A model generated the notes under the pieces. That model had not been told where the DNA came from. It did not search any database and saw only the letters and a program-made list of their open reading frames with translations. Made by a program: the position numbers and the translations under genes. DNA of 64,000 nucleotides from Mycoplasmopsis bovigenitalium (GTDB lineage Bacteria; Bacillota_I; Bacilli_A; Mycoplasmatales; Metamycoplasmataceae): contig NZ_AP017902.1 of NCBI RefSeq assembly GCF_002356075.1, positions 744,001 through 808,000 of the forward strand. Reading direction: 5' to 3'. Numbering within the stretch: position 1 is the stretch's first letter; each line of letters starts with the position of its first letter. Shown piece by piece: positions 57,048 to 64,000 of this stretch.

Positions 57048-57979
57048 TGAGAATATTAGGTATTGAAACAAGTCATGATGATACATCAATTGCTCTATTG
57101 GAAGATGGCAAAATTTTGACGATGAAAACAATCAGTCAAATTGATATATTTAAAGAATTCGGTGGAACAATTCCTGAAATTTCTTCAAGATTGCATGTAA
57201 AAAATATAAATTTAATTCAAAAATTACTATTAGATGAAATTGAATTCAATTCACTTGATTATATTGCCTACACCGAAAAACCTGGGTTGATTGGCACATT
57301 GCAGATTGGTTATTTATTTGCGTCTGCAATTTCTTTGACCCTAAATAAACCATTAATCCCAATAAATCATTTACACGGTCATTTTTTTTCTAATGCAATT
57401 GAACAAAAAATACAATATCCATCTCTATGCTTGCTTGTTTCAGGCGGGCACACTCAATTAATGGTTGTAAAATCGCCATTTGACATTGAAATTATAGGTC
57501 AAACACTTGATGACGCAGTAGGCGAGGCTTTTGATAAAGTTAGTTCAAAATTAGATTTAGGATTTCCGGGCGGACCTATAATTGATAAAATCTACCAAAA
57601 TTACAATGGAGAATTTATTGATTTTACAATGCCACATACTGAAAATAAATTTGATTTTAGCTTTAGTGGTTTGAAATCACAAGTTCTAAACTATTACAAT
57701 AGCCAAACTATGAAGGGTGAAAATATAGATAAAAATAAAATTGCAGCGAGTTTTCAGCGCACTGCAATTAAATATTTAATTAACAAAACTAAATTAGCGC
57801 TTAACCAGTACAATGTAAATTCATTGACGCTAGCCGGCGGTGTAAGCGCTAATAGTGAACTAAGAAAACAGTTTATGCAATTAAGTGATAAGGCACTTGT
57901 TCCAAATCTTAAATATGCAACGGATAATGGCGCAATGATTGCAATGTGTGCGTATGAACAAATCAAGAATAAGTGCTAA
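57047..57979 (+). CDS. tsaD: tRNA N6-threonylcarbamoyladenosine transferase TsaD
   Basis: A 310-residue catalytic subunit that moves the threonylcarbamoyl group to A37. The N-terminus ILGIETSHDDTSIALLEDG, the metal ligands in PINHLHGHFFSNAIE near residues 105-118, LCLLVSGGHTQLM, and the later SLTLAGGVSANSELR and YATDNGAMIA are all present. It is the last gene of the tsaE-tsaB-tsaD operon. Confidence 0.96.
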   Translation: MRILGIETSHDDTSIALLEDGKILTMKTISQIDIFKEFGGTIPEISSRLHVKNINLIQKLLLDEIEFNSLDYIAYTEKPGLIGTLQIGYLFASAISLTLNKPLIPINHLHGHFFSNAIEQKIQYPSLCLLVSGGHTQLMVVKSPFDIEIIGQTLDDAVGEAFDKVSSKLDLGFPGGPIIDKIYQNYNGEFIDFTMPHTENKFDFSFSGLKSQVLNYYNSQTMKGENIDKNKIAASFQRTAIKYLINKTKLALNQYNVNSLTLAGGVSANSELRKQFMQLSDKALVPNLKYATDNGAMIAMCAYEQIKNKC

Positions 57980-58095
57980 TTTTCCACAAAAATACAATAA
58001 AATTGCGATTTTTGCACTTTTTTATTATTACTAAATATTTATAATATAATTATAATATTAATATTAGTATTTATTGGTTCTATTAAGGAGAATAT

Positions 58096-58335
58096 ATGGC
58101 ATACAAAAAACCAGAAATAACAAATAAAATTGTTCGCCACATTGGAAAAATAGCTGAAACAAATAGCGGTTACACAAGAGAATTAAACCTTGTATCTTGA
58201 AATAATGGTGAAGCTAAATACGATATCAGAGATTGAAGCGAAGACCACGCGCGTTCATCAAAAGGCATCACATTAACAATCGAAGAATTAAAGTCTCTAA
58301 AAGCGATACTAGATAAAGAACTTGAATCACTTTAA
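58096..58335 (+). CDS. PC4/YdbC-like ssDNA-binding protein
   Basis: A 79-residue protein. The start has an AAGGAG site. The sequence (RHIGKIAETNSGYTRELNLVSWNNGEAKYDIRDWSEDHARSSKGITLTIEELKSLKAIL; key parts RELNLVSWN, YDIRDWS and KGITLTIEE) matches the small PC4-like YdbC family, which dimerises and binds single-stranded nucleic acid. It has several TATAAT boxes upstream and a terminator after it, so it is a single-gene unit. Cellular role unknown. Confidence 0.85.
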
Positions 58336-58349
58336 TAGCTTATTGCAAC

Positions 58350-58371
58350 AACCTTTAAAAGAGGTTTTTTT
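58350..58371 (+). terminator. Intrinsic terminator after the PC4-like gene
   Basis: AACCT / AGGTT stem with a 7-base loop and a following T-run. Confidence 0.65.
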
Positions 58372-58391
58372 AATATTTTAAGTAGGTAAAA

Positions 58392-59186
58392 ATGCTTAGA
58401 AAAGCTAATGAATTAGAGACTAAAAAAATCATTGAATTTCTTAATCAAGATAGTGAAAATAACTTTTTTTTAATTGGGGATATTGAAGCTTTTGGTTTAC
58501 ACTCAAACATTCATACAACATTTATTTTTGAATTAGAATCAAAAATTAAATATGTAATTTTGATTTATAATCAAACATTATTATATTTCGACCCTTACTA
58601 TTTAATTGATGAAAAAATCATCAATTATTTCATTGAAAAAGAAGGTGTTAAAAATATTAATATATCTAGTAAAATGTTTGAAAATTTATCAGTTTTTTTC
58701 AATCAAAAAAACAGATTTGATGTTCACAAACAAATAATTTCAAAATTAGAGCAAAAAATTATTCAAGATAAAAACATAGCAACAAAAGCACAAAGTCAAG
58801 ATATTGAACTAATTGTTAAATCGCGAATGAAAATTGACGAATTTAAAGATTTTCGCAATGATTATGAAAAAGAATTAAAACTTTATAAACAAGCATTTGA
58901 TTCAAATGTTTCAAACCCATTTATTATTAAAATTAATAATGAGGTTGTTAGTTGTGCTCTTATTGCCATTAACGCAGCAAATATTAGTATAATAGGTGGA
59001 GTATTCACGCTAGAAGAACACAGAAAAAAAGGATACGCTTCGCAAGTAGTTAGTGCTGTTTCAAATTTTGTAATTGAAAACAATAGAATTCCAATGTTGT
59101 TTTACCACAACCAAAAAGCAGGAAAAATATATGAGGAGCTAGGCTACAAACCTATTGGTCATTTGTACACAATAGTTGTAAAATAG
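58392..59186 (+). CDS. GNAT-family acetyltransferase
   Basis: A 264-residue protein with an unusual N-terminal half and a C-terminal GNAT domain. The acetyl-CoA motif is IIGGVFTLEEHRKKGYASQVVSA near residues 198-218 (pattern R-x-x-G-x-A), followed by PMLFYHNQKAGKIYEELGYKPIG, the usual end of the fold. The substrate is unknown; a ribosomal or small-molecule amine are the usual options. It precedes ffh by 7 bases and is probably co-transcribed with it. Confidence 0.8.
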   Translation: MLRKANELETKKIIEFLNQDSENNFFLIGDIEAFGLHSNIHTTFIFELESKIKYVILIYNQTLLYFDPYYLIDEKIINYFIEKEGVKNINISSKMFENLSVFFNQKNRFDVHKQIISKLEQKIIQDKNIATKAQSQDIELIVKSRMKIDEFKDFRNDYEKELKLYKQAFDSNVSNPFIIKINNEVVSCALIAINAANISIIGGVFTLEEHRKKGYASQVVSAVSNFVIENNRIPMLFYHNQKAGKIYEELGYKPIGHLYTIVVK

Positions 59187-59193
59187 GAGGGTT

Positions 59194-60549
59194 ATGTTTA
59201 ATTTTTTAGAAAACAGAATTCAAAAATCAATTGAAAAAATGAATCGCAAGACAATGGTTAATGAAGAAGATATTCTTGAAGTTACTCGCGATATAAAAAT
59301 GGCACTTTTAGAAGCTGACGTTAATTTAAAAGTTGTTAAAGAATTTGTTGCTAATGTTAAACAAAAAGCAATGGATTCACGTTTGGTAGGTTCTTTAAAC
59401 GCTTCGCAACAAATGATAAAAATTGTTCACATGGAGCTTCAAGATGTATTAGGCGGACAAGTAAATGAATTAAAAATAACTGCTAGACCATTCATAATCA
59501 TGATGTGTGGTTTGCAAGGTTCTGGTAAAACAACTGCGGCAGCAAAACTTGCTTATTATTTACGTAAGAAAAACCACATTTCAAAACCTTTACTAGTAGC
59601 TGCTGATATTTATCGTCCAGCCGCTGTGCAACAATTAGTTACTCTCGCTAAAAGCATACAAGTAGATTTCTTTGAAAAAGGAATTAACGAAAGTGCGCAA
59701 AATATAGTTCGTGAAGCAATTGAGCACGCTAATGAAAACAAAAATGACCTAATAATAATCGATACAGCGGGTCGTTTATCAATTGATGAAGCATTAATGA
59801 ATGAATTAATTGATTTAAAACATATTGCAAAACCACATGAAATATTTTTTGTAGCAGACGCACTTAGTGGTCAAGATATTATTAACGTTGCTTCTACATT
59901 CAATGAAAAATTAAATCTTTCTGGCTCAATTATTACCAAATTAGACTCGGATGCACGCGGTGGTGCTGCACTTAGTTTGTGCAAAGTTCTAAACCTACCT
60001 ATTCGCTTTATAGGTACTGGAGAAAAAATTTCAAACCTTGACTTGTTTTACCCTGACCGAATGGCAGACCGAATTTTAGGAATGGGAGATGTTTTAAGCT
60101 TAATTGAAAAAGCTGAAGAAGTTTATGACCCATCGCAAGCAAATAATATGGTTGCTAAGGTTCTAAAAGGCGATTTTACGCTTGATGATTTAATGCAGAA
60201 TCTAGCCCAAATGAAAAAACTAGGAAAAATGAAGTCAATTTTAAAAATGATTCCTGGTTTAGCTAAAAAAGTTAGCGACGAAAAAATACAAGAAGCTGAG
60301 TCAAAATTTGCTTCATATGAAATTTTACTTTCATCAATGACTAAAAAAGAACGCAAAAACCCCAAATTGCTAAAACAAGCATCTAGAAAAGCAAGAATTC
60401 TTGCCGGTTCTGGTCGAAGTGCATTTGAATTCAACAGATTAATCAATGATTTTGAGTCAATGAGCAAACAAATGAATGAAATGGCTAAAAAAATTAAATC
60501 TGGAAATTTAGGCGACCTTACTAAAATGGGATTTGGCGGAGGAATGTAA
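59194..60549 (+). CDS. ffh: Signal recognition particle protein Ffh
   Basis: A 451-residue GTPase that binds 4.5S RNA and signal sequences and targets ribosomes to the membrane. The N domain (FLENRIQKSIEKMNRKTMVNE) is followed by G1 CGLQGSGKTTAAAKLA near residue 107, ADIYRPAAVQQL, IIDTAGRLSIDE, TKLDSDARGGAALS, and GTGEKISNLDLFYPDRMADRILGMGD. The Met-rich M domain starts near residue 310 and ends GDLTKMGFGGGM. The ribosome-binding site is AGGAGG. The SRP RNA is not in this window. Confidence 0.97.
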   Translation: MFNFLENRIQKSIEKMNRKTMVNEEDILEVTRDIKMALLEADVNLKVVKEFVANVKQKAMDSRLVGSLNASQQMIKIVHMELQDVLGGQVNELKITARPFIIMMCGLQGSGKTTAAAKLAYYLRKKNHISKPLLVAADIYRPAAVQQLVTLAKSIQVDFFEKGINESAQNIVREAIEHANENKNDLIIIDTAGRLSIDEALMNELIDLKHIAKPHEIFFVADALSGQDIINVASTFNEKLNLSGSIITKLDSDARGGAALSLCKVLNLPIRFIGTGEKISNLDLFYPDRMADRILGMGDVLSLIEKAEEVYDPSQANNMVAKVLKGDFTLDDLMQNLAQMKKLGKMKSILKMIPGLAKKVSDEKIQEAESKFASYEILLSSMTKKERKNPKLLKQASRKARILAGSGRSAFEFNRLINDFESMSKQMNEMAKKIKSGNLGDLTKMGFGGGM

Positions 60550-61460
60550 TGCTCGAATTCTTTCGATGACAACCCGATAATAAACACTTTTATTTCAAGG
60601 GAATAAGTCTTGCCTTATATATAACTTGTGTGCTTATTTCATTTTTAGCAGTTATATTAATTTGAATATTTAAAAACCCTATCAACAGATGATACAACAG
60701 TAAAAGCGTTCATTTAGGAAGTCTTTCATCAAAATCTTTAAAAATTCTAATTGGTTCAATAACCATAGTGTTTATGGCTATCAGAAGTTTAATTCTTTGA
60801 TTTGCTAAATACCCAAATATTTATGAAATAATACCTTTCCATCTTTGCAGATTAATGCTATTGTTTACTGCATTAAGCTTAGTTTTTAATAAAGTAAATT
60901 TAATTAAGTATTTTGGACCAATAGCAATAATTGGTTGCATAATTGCCTTATTAAATCCTAGTTTTGATTTTGTCCCTGCTACAAAACCACAAAAAATTGG
61001 TATTGATTCAGTTTACTTCTATGATTATATTTTGTGCCATTGCTTCTTGCTTATTATTACTTCAATGCTACTTATAACTCATAGAATTCAAATAAAAGCA
61101 AAAGACTTACTTATTACAACTATATTCTTTATTTGCTTGGCCTTAATAATGTTTAGCATTAATTTAGTAACCTATATTTATGCTCCAAAAGGCTGACAAA
61201 CTAATTATTTATACTTAGGTAAAAACGAGGTTAATTCGCAATCCGAATTGTTTGGTGTTTTATCTAAATGACCTTGAAACTTATTCACTTGAACTATTTT
61301 AGGATTAATATTTTATTCAATATTTATTGCTATTTGAATTGTTCAAGATAAAGTTCAAATTGACTTTATGAATAGAAAAATGAGTATATCGGTAAAAAAA
61401 TGCGATAGATGAATTGAATTTAAAAGCCGCCAGCAAGTCAACAATATTCAAAACAAATAA
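60549..61460 (+). CDS. YwaF/TIGR02206-like membrane protein
   Basis: A 303-residue protein with about seven membrane helices, coupled to ffh by TAATG. The segment IYEIIPFHLCRLMLLF and the later YFYDYILCHCFLLI recall the conserved HLC and H motifs of the YwaF (TIGR02206) family of unknown function. The C-terminal tail is basic and cytosolic. The family match is by pattern only. Confidence 0.65.
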
Positions 61461-61471
61461 TATGCTTTACT

Positions 61472-61499
61472 AATGAACCATTAAATGGTTCATTTTTAT
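61472..61499 (+). terminator. Intrinsic terminator of the ffh operon
   Basis: AATGAACCAT / ATGGTTCATT (10 bp) with a TAA loop, then TTTATT. Confidence 0.85.
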
Positions 61500-61581
61500 T
61501 ACAAATGCAATATAGGCCACTATTAAATTACTAATTATGCAAATGCTTAAATTATTTATTAAGTACCAATGAAATATGTGG

Positions 61582-61587
61582 TATATT
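61582..61587 (+). promoter_or_regulatory. Extended -10 promoter of ssrA
   Basis: TGGTATATT, a TATATT box with the TGn extension, 11 bases before the mature 5' end. Transcripts would start a few bases upstream and be trimmed by RNase P. Confidence 0.5.
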
Positions 61588-61598
61588 AAATTATATGT

Positions 61599-61988
61599 GG
61601 GGGTGTAATGGCTTCGACATGTAATGGGTATTAATAACATCAGTGGTTTGGTAGACCATAATACTTCTAGGCTTTATAGTCGCAAACGATAAAAACAAAG
61701 TTCAAGTTGAACTAAAACACTTAGTAGCAGCAAACGCTCTACAAAGTCATTCAAATCTAGTTTTTGCGTAATTTGCAAACTAGTGCAGTTATAAATTCGC
61801 CTTAATTTATTGCTGTGGTTTAAGGGCTCGGAATTAATTTGTGCAAAATTAATTCTTAAAAATAAGCACAACCACAAATAAGCTTTTGCTTATTTAGTTT
61901 ATTTGTGGTATATAAATAAGCTAAACTGTAAAAAGTGTTATTATGTCTCATTATGTGGACACGGGTTCAACTCCCGTCATCTCCACCA
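61599..61988 (+). ncRNA. ssrA: tmRNA (ribosome rescue)
   Basis: A 390-base one-piece tmRNA. The 5' end GGGGGTGTAATGGCTTCGAC and the 3' end with GGGTTCAACTCCCGTC and CATCTCCACCA form the tRNA-Ala-like part, the 7-bp acceptor using two G-T pairs. The tag frame resumes at GCA 61682 and runs 29 codons to TAA at 61769: it begins ANDKNKVQ and ends SNLVFA. The 'VFA' end fits mycoplasma tags, which are long compared with the 10-residue tags of most bacteria and are matched to the Lon protease. Pseudoknot stretches follow the stop. CCA is encoded. Confidence 0.96.
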
Positions 61989-62002
61989 AATGCAACGCAC
62001 CT

Positions 62003-62024
62003 AACCCGCAATGCGGGTTTTTTA
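62003..62024 (+). terminator. Intrinsic terminator of ssrA
   Basis: AACCCGC / GCGGGTT with an AAT loop, then TTTTT. Confidence 0.9.
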
Positions 62025-62058
62025 ATATATAAATATTAAATAATGCTAAAATTAACTT

Positions 62059-62331
62059 ATGAAAATTTTCAAGCAATTTAGTTCACATAATCAGACCGAA
62101 ACAATTGAATTAAAAGAAGAACTAACCTTAAACAAAAAAAATATTAAAAAACTTTCAAAAGAGAAACGGCTAGAATTATTGGCAGAAGCTAGAAATTCAA
62201 TTAGTGAGGATAAAGTAAAAAATCGCAAAGCGATTTTAAAACGTGCTCTTGCAATTATTGCAATCGTTCTTTTATCGTTATTAATAATTGGCGGATTATA
62301 TTTAATGATTAGTGAAATATTTGTGAGATAA
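62059..62331 (+). CDS. Small protein with one C-terminal membrane helix
   Basis: A 90-residue protein. A charged, helical N-terminal part (KEELTLNKKNIKKLSKEKRLELL) is followed by a single membrane helix at residues about 63-85 and a short end (SEIFVR). No family recognised. TAAAAT ends 7 bases before the ATG and there is no ribosome-binding site, so it is another leaderless candidate. Confidence 0.65.
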   Translation: MKIFKQFSSHNQTETIELKEELTLNKKNIKKLSKEKRLELLAEARNSISEDKVKNRKAILKRALAIIAIVLLSLLIIGGLYLMISEIFVR

Positions 62332-62406
62332 ATTAGTTCTATTTATTGCCAATAATAAACCATTAATATTATTTAATAGTCATATATGTTTTATAGGATT
62401 AAATAA

Positions 62407-62440
62407 AAAATGCACAATTTACAATTTAATTGTGCATTTT
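62407..62440. terminator. Bidirectional intrinsic terminator
   Basis: A 13-bp perfect stem AAAATGCACAATT / AATTGTGCATTTT with an 8-base loop between convergent genes. Confidence 0.9.
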
Positions 62441-62452
62441 TGTATTAATGAA

Positions 62453-63043
62453 TTATTGAATTATTGCTTCAAAAACTTGAGTTGAAATGTTTGGTGCTGT
62501 GTCTTTTCCATTATATTTATGGAATCTAAATTTAAATTTAATTTTATCACCTTCTTTGATTAAATCAATGTATCCTGAAGAGTTAAGGTTACCTTTGCTA
62601 TTTTTGTAAATTGGACTTTCAGCATTTGTTATTGAAAAACCTTTTGGTAGTGAACCGGTTATAGTGCCTAAAACAACACCTTCAAATGGTTTAGTATCTG
62701 ACTTACCATAAATTGTTGTAGATCCTTTATATGTGTTAATGAAAATTTGACCTATAGAACCTTCTTTTTTGTGTTTAGAAACTATAAAATTATCGCTTTT
62801 GAACTTTGATCAATCGATATTAACAGTAATCCCGCCAAGATCAATACTTTCGCTTAGGTCAGTATAATGAACAGTATCGTAATTAGCAACTTTATCACCA
62901 GCTTTTTTAGATGTATCATTTAAATCTGCAACTACAACTTTTCTTTCTTTTGGTTCTCATTCTTTACTACATGATGCAGCCACAAATGGAACAGCAGCAA
63001 ATGAGGTTATAACTCCGCCAAGTGAAAATAATATTTTTTTCAA
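62453..63043 (-). CDS. Lipoprotein of unknown function
   Basis: A 196-residue lipoprotein that starts at TTG after a strong AAGGAG site. The signal peptide (LKKILFSLGGVITSFA) ends in the lipobox VAASC. The mature part is one beta-rich domain with no recognised family, including GSLPKGFSITNAESPIYKNSKG and ending in KFKFRFHKYNGKDTAP...EAIIQ. Two in-frame TGA codons read as Trp. It is on the minus strand, upstream of a bidirectional terminator; no variable repeats are seen. Confidence 0.8.
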
Positions 63044-63097
63044 ACTAATCTCCTTAAAAATTATTATATGCATAGTAATTATACTATAAATGCTGGT

Positions 63098-63346
63098 TTA
63101 ATCTATATAATCTGAATCACCATAATATGACAAATTAACTATGTAACAACCTTCTCTTTCAATGTAATATTCCAAATTTTCATCTTCTAAAAACTGTTCA
63201 ACTGTTACTTGCATCGCGCCTGTGCCTTTGCCTGTTATTATTTCTAAATAATCATAGTCCTGCTCTTTTGCTTGAAATAATCCTAAAATTGATTTACTAA
63301 GGGCTTGTTCAACATTATGACCATGCAAATCTATTTTAAATCTCAT
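63098..63346 (-). CDS. Stand-alone Smr-domain protein
   Basis: An 82-residue protein with the Smr signature: IDLHGHNVEQALSKSI at the N-terminus and LEIITGKGTGAMQVTVEQFL in the middle (patterns LHG and TGxG). The domain is known from the ends of MutS2 proteins, where it acts as a nuclease on DNA or ribosome-bound mRNA. Here it stands alone, overlapping the end of fpg by 11 bases, so the two are translated together. A role linked to DNA repair or ribosome rescue is possible. Confidence 0.85.
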   Translation of the reverse strand: MRFKIDLHGHNVEQALSKSILGLFQAKEQDYDYLEIITGKGTGAMQVTVEQFLEDENLEYYIEREGCYIVNLSYYGDSDYID

Positions 63347-64000
63347 AATTGCCTCTTTGACATTTTGGACAATAATATGTGCCTCTACCGCCTAATTTAT
63401 ATTTAATTATTAATGTTTGGCATCTTGAGCATGCTTGATTATTTTTACCATGCACTTTTAAAAAGTTTTGAAATGAACCTCTTTTCCCATTCATAGATTC
63501 ATAACTTTGAATACTACTGCCGCCTAATTCAATTGATTTATTCATTATTATGCCAGCAGAGTTTACAAGTTTGCCTAATGTATTAATATCTAGTAATTTA
63601 GAAGGAGTAGACGGATGGATTTTTTGTTCTCAAAGAGCTTCATTGGCATAAATATTGCCAATACCAAGAATCAGAGTTTGGTCTAAAAGTGCATTTTTTA
63701 TTGGCATATTTCTATTTTTAAGTTTTTTGTGTAATTCATTAATATTTATATTATTTGGTTCGCTTGCTAATTTATTTAATGGTGGGCTATTAAATATAGT
63801 TTGTTTGGTTTTTAAGTGAAATGTACCAAAGGCTCTTGCGTCATTATAATATAAAAAACCTTCATCCAAGTTAAATATTAGATGGTCGTGAATTTGTGGC
63901 TTATGAAACTCTTTATAAAAAGAATATTTACCACTCATTCGTAAATGGCTTATTATAAATAAATCATTTGTAAGTTCAAAAATTATGTGCTTTCCAATAT
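63336..64000 (-). CDS. fpg: Formamidopyrimidine-DNA glycosylase, C-terminal part
   Basis: The gene runs beyond the right edge, so the catalytic N-terminal Pro is not seen. Visible parts are IGKHIIFELTND, SHLRMSGKY, HDHLIFNLD, DARAFGTFHL, the helix-two-turn-helix LLDQTLILGIGNIYANEALWEQ, and the zinc finger CSRCQTLIIKYKLGGRGTYYCPKC near the end. It removes oxidised purines such as 8-oxoguanine. With nfo and uvrC this window encodes three excision-repair enzymes. The terminal zinc finger is complete. Confidence 0.93.

Noticed and set aside
60123-60587. 154-codon minus-strand frame opposite ffh
   Set aside because: It lies antisense to the conserved M domain of ffh and has no family resemblance or start signal.

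Overview
The window is a chromosome segment of a mollicute of the Mycoplasma hominis group (Mycoplasmopsis or Metamycoplasma type). The DNA is very AT-rich. TGA is read as Trp throughout, for example at the conserved Trp codons of tuf at 55373 and 55415. SecD and SecF are fused, there are lipobox surface proteins and a DUF31 (MIP-type) protease, and the tmRNA tag is long. I cannot name the species. || Layout. 1-8500: end of a DUF31 serine protease, then secDF, truB, a Cof-type HAD phosphatase, ribF, rpsO and argS. 8500-15400: an accessory island with a decayed DNA-methylase-like gene, a GmrSD-type (DUF262/DUF1524) restriction gene overlapped by an unknown ORF, a DUF4116 repeat protein, and the wreck of an AAA/DUF4143 ATPase. 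15600-21130: nox and a surface group made of a frameshifted lipoprotein gene, a GT2 polysaccharide synthase behind a (TA)12 promoter, and an 11-residue-repeat surface protein. 21330-24240, minus strand: ymdB, tRNA-Trp(CCA), ychF and a KtrA-type gene. 24360-35680: a phage-type DNA replication module (two DNA methyltransferases, HNH, AAA ATPase, MBL-fold protein, VRR-NUC, SNF2 helicase, DUF669, family B polymerase, primase-helicase) with no integrase or virion genes. 35731-37068: an IS3-family element lying directly behind rpoC. 37100-45100: rpoC and rpoB on the minus strand. 45500-64000: nfo, a membrane protein, a thioredoxin-like gene, uvrC, pip, aspS, tuf, tsaE-tsaB-tsaD, a PC4-like gene, a GNAT gene, ffh, ssrA (tmRNA), a lipoprotein, a Smr-domain gene and fpg. 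|| How it fits together. The housekeeping genes form short operons joined by stop/start overlaps (TAATG) and closed by clear intrinsic terminators. Several operons begin with a TATAAT box only 6-7 bases before the start codon, which points to leaderless mRNAs. Variation is concentrated in simple repeats at surface and mobile genes: (TA)12, an A7 frameshift, (GAA)15, (AT)9, 33-bp repeats and 75-bp repeats. The most unusual items are the replication module with an inverted, leaderless HNH gene inside it, the GmrSD/DUF4116 operon, and the IS whose upstream end carries two terminators facing transcription from rpoC.
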